A stretch of 64,000 nt of DNA from Bacteroides zoogleoformans. Its GTDB lineage: Bacteria > Bacteroidota > Bacteroidia > Bacteroidales > Bacteroidaceae. This document shows positions 58,176-64,000 of the stretch, in pieces. The position numbers were made by a program, and so were the translations under genes. The stretch covers positions 682,001 through 746,000 of the forward strand of contig NZ_CP027231.1 in NCBI RefSeq assembly GCF_002998435.1, written 5' to 3'. Each line of letters begins with the position of its first letter. The first letter of the stretch is position 1. The notes under the pieces were generated by a model. It had not been told where the DNA came from, did not search any database, and worked only from the letters and a program-made list of their open reading frames with translations.

Positions 58176-60486
58176 TTTCGTATTTTCTCCTTTCTTCTTT
58201 TGCCAGCCGGATTATCTCCGAACCCTTATCCAATACGGCAGTCACGGCGTTGTTCAATGCTTCATAATCGGGAACGGCACTCCCATGAAGCTGTTTATAA
58301 AGTTCCCTTAATGGTTGGTCGGCACGCAGTATCTCCCACGAACTACGTAGGTGGTGTGTCAGGGCGTCCAGTTCTTGAAAGTCTTTCCGTTGTTCCCCAT
58401 CCCTGACCGACTGCATTTCCTTTTCGGTTTCCGCTATCAGTTTATCCAACATGACGGATTCATTGCCGTAAGACAGTAGGGAGGAGAAATCAGGCTTTTC
58501 ATTTTGTTTACCTTTCATGGCGCACTTGTCGGAAACTTCCATCAGCTCCGATATGGAAAACGGCTTGAGAAGGCAATCAGAAAATCCACGTTCTAAAAGT
58601 TCCTCTCTGTTGCAACTGCCCGAAGCGGTTGTTACAATAATCGGAATGATCCTTGAATTGCCCACATTGGAGGTGCGTAGCAGTTCCAACAGCTCGAAGC
58701 CGTTTATATCCGGCATATTCAAATCGGTCAGAAGCAGACTGTATTCTTTCCGGCGTATCATTTCCATCAGTTCCGCCGCATTGGTACAGGTATCGCAATG
58801 TATCCCTTCTTGTGCATACATTTCTTTCAGCATTAGGAGAAGTACCTTGTCATTGTCGATGGCAACAATATCATGGAGTGTTCGGTTATGATGAATCTGT
58901 GTTTTATTTATCCGTTCCGGCAATTCCTCGGCTGACTGCATGGGTATCTCCACCGTGAAACGGCTGCCCTTGCCTTTCTCGCTCTTCAGCTGGATTGTGC
59001 CGCCGAGCATTGTCACAATGCGCTGAACAATGGAAAGACCTAATCCGAAGCCGTCCTTTGCGGCAGCGTTTGACAAACGTTCAAACGCACCGAACACACG
59101 TTGCTGTTCCTCTTCGGTCATACCCGAACCCGTATCTTTGACGATAAGTTTCAGCATACCGTTATCATACCCCATTGTCAGAGAAACGGCACCGTTCTCA
59201 GTGAACTTGATGGCGTTTGACAGCAGGTTATTTCCAATTTGTAGAATGCGTTCCTTATCGGTCAGTACAACAGCATCCGTGTGATTCGTCACAGTAAGAG
59301 CAAGTCCCTTGTTTATGGCAATTGGCATAAACTCTGATTCGAGCGTATGCGCTATTGATGAAATCCTACACGTGGAGAAATTAGGTTGTTCCTTGCCGTC
59401 GTCCAGCCGGAAGAAACTCAGAAGAGTATTAAGCATTTCACGCATACGGTCGGAGGATTGCTGAATATTTCGGATATACATCCCGGTTTTATCCGCATTG
59501 AAGTTTTTTTGTATCAGTCCGGCATAGCCCGTTATTGCAGTCAGCGGTGTGCGTAATTCATGGGTAATGGTATGTACGGCTTTCTTGCGGGAGGTTATCA
59601 GTGCCTCGTTTCGCTTTGCCATTTGTTGCAGTCGCTCGATTAAATCTGCGGTTTCCTGTTTATATCGCTTGATGCGGTTGGCATTTCGGTGTATGATGAT
59701 ATATGATATGACCAGTAGCAGTATAACGAACCCTGTCAAGCCCCCAATCTGAATGAACGACCGTTCCCGCATGGCTGTTATCTCGGCTTCCCGCTTTTGT
59801 AGGTCAGTTTGTACTTTCCCGTCTATTTGAACAACCAGTCCTTGCAGTTGCCTGTTAAGTTCCGCATTTCGTGCGGCAAGGCTATCGGCATGAACCGATA
59901 AGCGGCGGCTTTGCGCCTGTTGTTCGGTTCTCATATTCCGGTTAAAGGAACGGTGCATCGTGGTAGTCACAGTTGGTTTCGCTTCTTCCTTTTTGCCGAA
60001 GATGCCCAAGAAACCTTTGCGCTTGGACTTCTTGGGCTGTTCCTGCACACTCTTCTGCACGATTACAGGTACTTGACTGGTTATCTTATCGTTGATGGCT
60101 TGTTGTTGTTCAAGTATTTGAACGATTTGGCACATCTGCCGTTCCTTATCTTCGAGAAGATGGCGTACGCTGTCTATACGCTCTGCCGGATAGGTAGCTT
60201 TGAAACGGCAGAGCATACTATCCATTGCCATACGCTGTGCATGGTAATGTTCGATATCTTTATCGTTCCATTCCAGTATTGTTTCACCAAATAGAGAAAA
60301 TTTTATCATTTGAATATTGATATTGTTTATCTCTTTTCGGAACTCGTCTATTTTTTTATTGTCAAGTTCTAATGCTTCTATCTCCTGCCATTCATAGAAG
60401 CTATTATATGCTATACATCCGATAAGAACGGAGATAAGTATATACCCCAACCGTATTGTCTTATAGAAATTCCTGGATCGTTCCAT
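58168..60486 (-). CDS. rteA: RteA, hybrid sensor histidine kinase
   Basis: A 772-residue inner-membrane kinase. It has an N-terminal sensor with two membrane helices (about 10-28 and 245-265) and a periplasmic helical region between them, a HisKA domain with phosphorylated His in ITHELRTPLTAI (about 310), an ATPase domain with DTGSGMTEEEQ and FGLGLSIVQRIV, and a C-terminal receiver with LLTDLNMPDINGFE. Its start overlaps the tetQ stop by one base (TAATG), so it is translationally coupled to resistance. Intact. Confidence 0.92.
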   Translation of the reverse strand: MERSRNFYKTIRLGYILISVLIGCIAYNSFYEWQEIEALELDNKKIDEFRKEINNINIQMIKFSLFGETILEWNDKDIEHYHAQRMAMDSMLCRFKATYPAERIDSVRHLLEDKERQMCQIVQILEQQQAINDKITSQVPVIVQKSVQEQPKKSKRKGFLGIFGKKEEAKPTVTTTMHRSFNRNMRTEQQAQSRRLSVHADSLAARNAELNRQLQGLVVQIDGKVQTDLQKREAEITAMRERSFIQIGGLTGFVILLLVISYIIIHRNANRIKRYKQETADLIERLQQMAKRNEALITSRKKAVHTITHELRTPLTAITGYAGLIQKNFNADKTGMYIRNIQQSSDRMREMLNTLLSFFRLDDGKEQPNFSTCRISSIAHTLESEFMPIAINKGLALTVTNHTDAVVLTDKERILQIGNNLLSNAIKFTENGAVSLTMGYDNGMLKLIVKDTGSGMTEEEQQRVFGAFERLSNAAAKDGFGLGLSIVQRIVTMLGGTIQLKSEKGKGSRFTVEIPMQSAEELPERINKTQIHHNRTLHDIVAIDNDKVLLLMLKEMYAQEGIHCDTCTNAAELMEMIRRKEYSLLLTDLNMPDINGFELLELLRTSNVGNSRIIPIIVTTASGSCNREELLERGFSDCLLKPFSISELMEVSDKCAMKGKQNEKPDFSSLLSYGNESVMLDKLIAETEKEMQSVRDGEQRKDFQELDALTHHLRSSWEILRADQPLRELYKQLHGSAVPDYEALNNAVTAVLDKGSEIIRLAKEERRKYENG

Positions 60487-62411
60487 TATTTTGATGATAC
60501 TGATTTTTCAAACATGAATAAAAGTTTATCCTTTTCTTCCATACGGGTATTATCAGAATAACCGCCTTTTGTTATTTGATACCCACACGGCTTAACCATA
60601 AAAGTGCCTAAGCCTTTAGTGTATGAACTTACTTCTGAAGCATAGTCTTTACTTGTATTTAATGGAACTTTCCCTTCAATAAGACACCACTCTTTATTAC
60701 AACTGATACCTTTAATCTCAGACATCATTTTTTGCAGATCTGTAATAGCTTTGGAACTTGCTACTTGTGGTATCTGTAACTCAAAATAGAGCATCGGTTC
60801 GAGAATATCCACTCCTGATTGTTGCAAAGCCAACCTGAAGACATAAGGAGACAATTGTCTAAAATCGGCAGGGGTACTTATCGGACTATAATAAAGGGCA
60901 TAAGTAAAGGTTACTTTCAAATCCGTCACTTCCCATCCATGCAATCCCGATTGGCAAGACATACGGATTCCTTCAAAAACGGCATTTTGAAAAGAATGGT
61001 TCAGATAACCAAAGGAGATTTCACTTTCGATTTGCACCCCTGACCCTATCGGTAAAGGTTCCAGAGTCAGTCCTATTGAGGCCCAGTAAGGGTTGGGAGG
61101 GACTTCGATATGGATAATCTTATTCACCTTCTTTTTAGGTCGTTCTTTGTAGATAGTCTTGATTTCATCAAAATGGGTCTTTACGGAGAATCGTTCTTCC
61201 AGCAATGTTTGTATGATTTCTTTTTGGGTTAAACCATATAACGAGATTTCCAATTCATCACTATATGAATTTATGGAAAAGGACAGAGACGGGTCTTCAA
61301 TAAACAATACATTTAGAGCGGATATCAACTTGCTTCTCTCTTCGGGCTTGTCTGGTCGGACAGAAGATTTGAGGGCGGGATGCTGATGAGATAATCCTTG
61401 AATCAGACAAGGTTTAACACCTAAATAATCTCCGATTCTTAATTCTTCTATATCTTCTATAATTGCGATATCATTAGCAACCACTTCATCAACATTTATC
61501 TCTTTGCCCTGATAAATGGTTTTTAGATTTTTAATCTTGATGAATTTTTCCGAATCATTGACTTTTATAACGGTTCGAAGTCTCAGACTTCCGTCAATAA
61601 TTTTTAGAAAACTTCTTTTATGCCCTTTGGGGTCATGTTCTATTTTATAAAGATAAGCTGAAAGTCTATTTGGGACTGATGCCGGAGGAAATATAAAAGA
61701 AATGATGGCGTCTAACAACTCATTGATGCCAATATTGCACATTGCTGATCCATGCAAGACCGGATAGGCTTTGGCTTTTGCCACAAGAGCGATTATCGCA
61801 TTCCAATAATCTGCCGGTAAGATTTCTTTATCCGCCAAATATAGTTCTAATATATCGTCGTCATGGTTGCATACAAATTCTTTGTGTTCTGCCCTTATAT
61901 CTGTTGAGGTGCAAATCGGGTAAACTACTCCATCGACAACCGTTTGCATAAACAAGACGTCTTGCGACAGATTTGTTTTTATGTCCAGATATAAACGCTC
62001 AAGATTTACGCCGGCACGATCAATCTTATTGATAAATATAATTGTCGGGATTTGCAGTTTTTGCAAAGTCTTGAACAGCAACTTTGTTTGTGCTTGTATG
62101 CCTTCCTTTGCCGATAATATGAGGACTGCTCCATCAAGCATTTTGAATGTCCGCTCCACCTCTGCAATAAAATCCATGTGTCCCGGAGTGTCAATGATAT
62201 TGCATTTCACACCATTCCAAACAATAGATGTCGTAGAAGCCCGAATAGTAATTCCTCTACGTTTTTCTATATCCATAGAGTCTGTTATGGTGTCACCTTT
62301 ATCAACACTGCCGCGCTTTTCCGTTGCTCCGCAGGCAAATAGCAGATTTTCGGTTACGGAAGTTTTTCCTGCATCAATGTGAGCAAGAATTCCTAAATTT
62401 ATAATGTTCAT
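60486..62411 (-). CDS. tetQ: Tetracycline resistance ribosomal protection protein Tet(Q)
   Basis: A 641-residue EF-G-like GTPase that removes tetracycline from the ribosome. GTPase motifs are AHIDAGKTS (G1), the RGIT switch I, DTPGHMDF (G3), and INKIDRAG (G4). The C-terminal domain IV, which reaches the decoding site, is complete. I use the Met at 62411 (MNIINLGIL); four extra residues from 62423 are possible. The gene is the first of tetQ-rteA-rteB. From memory of the CTnDOT TetQ it differs at many positions, so it looks like a variant allele; I cannot align it here. Confidence 0.95.
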   Translation of the reverse strand: MNIINLGILAHIDAGKTSVTENLLFACGATEKRGSVDKGDTITDSMDIEKRRGITIRASTTSIVWNGVKCNIIDTPGHMDFIAEVERTFKMLDGAVLILSAKEGIQAQTKLLFKTLQKLQIPTIIFINKIDRAGVNLERLYLDIKTNLSQDVLFMQTVVDGVVYPICTSTDIRAEHKEFVCNHDDDILELYLADKEILPADYWNAIIALVAKAKAYPVLHGSAMCNIGINELLDAIISFIFPPASVPNRLSAYLYKIEHDPKGHKRSFLKIIDGSLRLRTVIKVNDSEKFIKIKNLKTIYQGKEINVDEVVANDIAIIEDIEELRIGDYLGVKPCLIQGLSHQHPALKSSVRPDKPEERSKLISALNVLFIEDPSLSFSINSYSDELEISLYGLTQKEIIQTLLEERFSVKTHFDEIKTIYKERPKKKVNKIIHIEVPPNPYWASIGLTLEPLPIGSGVQIESEISFGYLNHSFQNAVFEGIRMSCQSGLHGWEVTDLKVTFTYALYYSPISTPADFRQLSPYVFRLALQQSGVDILEPMLYFELQIPQVASSKAITDLQKMMSEIKGISCNKEWCLIEGKVPLNTSKDYASEVSSYTKGLGTFMVKPCGYQITKGGYSDNTRMEEKDKLLFMFEKSVSSK

Positions 62412-62421
62412 TTGATTAAGC

Positions 62422-62527
62422 AATAATATACTACAATAGATGCATTGCCGAAACGCACCTTTTAATACCTCCTCGTAGCATGTGGAAAACTACAGGATTC
62501 TTAACTCGTATTAATATGTATATTATT
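62422..62527 (-). promoter_or_regulatory. tetQ leader attenuator stem
   Basis: AATAATATAC at 62422-62431 (next to the tetQ start, plus-strand orientation) is the exact complement of GTATATTATT at 62518-62527 near the transcript start. The paired form would hide the tetQ translation start, and translation of the leader ORF would open it. CTnDOT tetQ is known to be controlled by its leader; this pairing is what I see here. Confidence 0.6.
62431..62481 (-). CDS. tetQ leader peptide (16 codons)
   Basis: A short ORF in the tetQ leader reads [16 protein letters not shown] and ends with TAG 19 bases before the tetQ start. It lies inside the region that pairs over long distance, as in translational attenuators. 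Its translation has not been shown. Confidence 0.45.
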   Translation of the reverse strand: MLRGGIKRCVSAMHLL

Positions 62528-62546
62528 ACTGCCGCATAATTGAACG

Positions 62547-62577
62547 CAAATTTACGAAAAAAAAGTTCCCTGACAAA
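62547..62577 (-). promoter_or_regulatory. tetQ operon promoter
   Basis: On the minus strand TTTG (62574-62577), 19 bp, and TAAATTTG (62547-62554) match the Bacteroides consensus. The predicted start near 62540 gives a leader of about 130 nt. Confidence 0.75.
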
Positions 62578-62595
62578 AGCACAAAGAACTTTTTT
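62559..62595 (-). terminator. Intrinsic terminator overlapping the tetQ promoter
   Basis: AAAAAAGTTC (62559-62568) pairs with GAACTTTTTT (62586-62595). On the minus strand a T run follows (62557-62564 region). It would end the GNAT transcript, and the -33 element of the tetQ promoter falls in its loop. Confidence 0.65.
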
Positions 62596-62667
62596 AATCT
62601 ATACGTATTTTTATTTGGTATTATTAATTTGTTATTTGATGATGAGGGCTATTCATATAAATGTAGG

Positions 62668-63525
62668 TTAAATTTTTCTGACCATTTCAAACTGTTGTCC
62701 TTTTGGGGTAAGTCCTAATGATGACAAGAAACCAGTGACTGATTCACAATCGCAATCAACATTAGTAAATTTGAGTACATCGCTTTGAAAATGACTGACA
62801 GCACTTTTAAGCAAGGACTTGCCTATTCCTTTACGCCGGTAATCTTTTGCAACTGCGAGGGATGAAATATCGCCTGATGCCGGTTCAAAGATAACAAATC
62901 CGACAAGTTCTTCTCTTTCATAAGCTCCCAATATGTCCAAATTGTCGATTCCGCGTTCCAGTGAAGCCCTGTCATTTTGCCATGAAGGATGAAAATCGAA
63001 CCAGGCCGTTTGGTTAAGGCAGTTTTTTAAATCCGATGGGAGTATGCGACATGCAGTATGGTTTACTTGCAATACAGGAACAATATCGCTCAGTTTGGCA
63101 GAGTAGTAGTTGAAATTTCTCTGTGTTTCAAAGCCTAATTTGCGATATATTTTTATTGCTTTGTGATTGTGTTGCAAAACTTCCAGTACATATTGCCGAA
63201 CTCCTTGTTGATATATCAATTCGAGGCTGAAAGTGAATATTTTTTGGGTTAGGTGTAATCCCCGGAATGAAGGTACGGTTCCCGTCCCTGTGTCATAAGC
63301 CGTCAAGATGTTGTTGTACATGCCTGTTCCGTTAAACACAAAAGAAATCAGCCGTCCTTCGAAAAATGCTCCGAAAGATAGTTGTGGATTGTATCCTCGT
63401 CGGTCGAGCATGCGTCGCAATTCATCCGCATTCAAAGAGAAATCATAATCTTTGAATGCGGATGAGAATGCCGCATACAAATCTTTGAAAGAAACGGACT
63501 CTAAAGAATGAATGATGATTCCCAT
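62668..63525 (-). CDS. GNAT-family N-acetyltransferase (double GNAT fold)
   Basis: A 285-residue protein with two GNAT-like halves. The N-terminal half is degenerate (TGTGTVPSFRGLHLTQKIF, with a shifted Q/RxxGxG). The C-terminal half has an intact acetyl-CoA site SLAVAKDYRRKGIGKSLL at about residues 225-245. The substrate is unknown; a drug or peptide target is possible. It is 11 bp after the NTF2-like gene and upstream of tetQ, but ends at its own terminator. Confidence 0.75.
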   Translation of the reverse strand: MGIIIHSLESVSFKDLYAAFSSAFKDYDFSLNADELRRMLDRRGYNPQLSFGAFFEGRLISFVFNGTGMYNNILTAYDTGTGTVPSFRGLHLTQKIFTFSLELIYQQGVRQYVLEVLQHNHKAIKIYRKLGFETQRNFNYYSAKLSDIVPVLQVNHTACRILPSDLKNCLNQTAWFDFHPSWQNDRASLERGIDNLDILGAYEREELVGFVIFEPASGDISSLAVAKDYRRKGIGKSLLKSAVSHFQSDVLKFTNVDCDCESVTGFLSSLGLTPKGQQFEMVRKI

Positions 63526-63536
63526 ATCGGACGGTG

Positions 63537-63914
63537 TTATGTGTTTGGATTTTTATCACTATTCTCTACGGTTAAACCGTGCTGTTTGAGAAAGCTGAGC
63601 TTATCCCAATAACCTCTTTGGAAAACGATTTTATCGTTTTGCACATGGAAGAATCCGCATCCTCGCAACCCGAGCGGATCTTTCCATTCCATGATAGCCC
63701 ATTCTCCATCCTCGAATATATGCTCAACAATACAAACCATTTTTGAGGTTGCAAATTCATTTACAAACATTTTATGGATAGCTGTTTTTCCTATAACCGG
63801 GGTGTTTGCGACTTGATGGTTTATGGCATCCTGAGCGTATAAGTTTGCCAAAGCGACTGCATCGGCGGCGTTGAAGCAGTCAATCCATTCTTGTAGTATC
63901 TCTTTTGGCGTCAT
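63537..63914 (-). CDS. NTF2/SnoaL-like protein
   Basis: A 125-residue protein of the SnoaL-like/NTF2 fold: LQEWIDCFNAADAVALANLY at the N terminus with the conserved DAINHQ, then IHKMFVNEF, IVEHIFEDGEWAIMEWKD, and a Gly/His-rich FFHVQNDKIVFQRGYWDKL. Such proteins are small cone-shaped enzymes or binding proteins (ester cyclase-like). It is the first gene of the GNAT pair. Function unknown. Confidence 0.7.
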   Translation of the reverse strand: MTPKEILQEWIDCFNAADAVALANLYAQDAINHQVANTPVIGKTAIHKMFVNEFATSKMVCIVEHIFEDGEWAIMEWKDPLGLRGCGFFHVQNDKIVFQRGYWDKLSFLKQHGLTVENSDKNPNT

Positions 63915-64000
63915 ATTTTTCGTATCTTTTATTCTTTAATATTTAATTGTTGCTTTTTCCTCTATAAGTTAGAATTAGATATTTTTCTAATTCCTTTTGA

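Larger units (their letters stand above)
28025..64000. mobile_element. CTnDOT/CTnERL-type conjugative transposon, partial (one end to beyond the window)
   Basis: The span contains the full set traA-traQ in order, mobA-mobB-mobC, rteC, rteB, rteA and tetQ, which together define the CTnDOT family of Bacteroides integrative conjugative elements. The integrase, excision genes and the other attachment site were not found and are presumably right of the window. The left boundary is only approximate (28.0-28.1 kb). The element itself carries an IS21-family insertion at 35189-37853. Confidence 0.85.

Noticed and set aside
1..64000. CRISPR arrays, rRNA and tRNA genes
   Set aside because: No regularly spaced repeats, no cas genes, no rRNA-like blocks and no cloverleaf with CCA-type ends were seen.

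Overview
The window reads as a chromosomal segment of a gut Bacteroides (Bacteroidales) strain. The evidence is the -33/-7 promoter type (TTTG, about 20 bp, TAnnTTTG), Bacteroidetes-only families (LruC/DUF4842, TraA-TraQ of CTnDOT-type elements, RteA/B/C, Tet(Q)) and the housekeeping gene content. I could not place the species.

Layout. (1) 1-2600: housekeeping genes: the 3' end of menE, an AlaX-like editing protein, a DUF308 membrane protein on the minus strand, and a pabA/trpG-type glutamine amidotransferase. (2) 2983-25370: a large exopolysaccharide/capsule locus. A tightly packed plus-strand operon (2983-15968) encodes a surface LruC lipoprotein, a single-domain response regulator, a priming sugar-phosphate transferase with an N-terminal pseudo-receiver, a half-length TolC-like outer-membrane protein, a Wzz/Wzc-like co-polymerase, a Wzy/ligase-like membrane protein, several glycosyltransferases and a PRTase-HAD fusion. 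It is followed by a minus-strand GT2, a plus-strand Wzx flippase, and a minus-strand set (25370-18985) of GT2/GT4 enzymes plus an asparagine-synthetase-like amidotransferase. No UpxY/UpxZ-type regulators or invertible promoters were seen. (3) 25974-27688: kdgK-eda, which phosphorylate and cleave 2-keto-3-deoxygluconate. (4) From about 28.0 kb to the right edge: one end of a CTnDOT/CTnERL-type conjugative transposon. It carries small accessory genes (PcfK/PcfJ), a lysozyme, the complete traQ-traA mating-bridge operon read right to left, a mobA-mobB-mobC mobilisation operon read left to right, an AlbA-type gene pair, rteC, a small reductase-like gene, rteB, rteA, tetQ, and a GNAT/NTF2-like pair. 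The integrase, excision genes and other end are outside the window.

How it works together. TetQ protects ribosomes. It shares an operon with the RteA sensor and the RteB regulator, which is expected to switch on rteC and then excision and transfer. A tetQ leader ORF and a long-range stem point to translational attenuation. RteB carries an intact GAFTGA loop, and the rteC upstream region has a dyad plus a near -24/-12 sequence. The transfer operon is damaged: a 2665-bp IS21-family element has inserted into traN with a 5-bp target duplication (ACGGC), cutting off the last 23 codons and separating traO-traQ from the upstream operon promoter. Removing the IS and one duplication copy restores a 328-codon traN exactly.

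The least explained structures are a nested RNA-like fold followed by an intrinsic terminator just after rteB, two large imperfect palindromes near the transposon end, a promoter-terminator unit with no clear gene at the presumed host/transposon border, and iterated TATCCG words plus a dyad upstream of traA.
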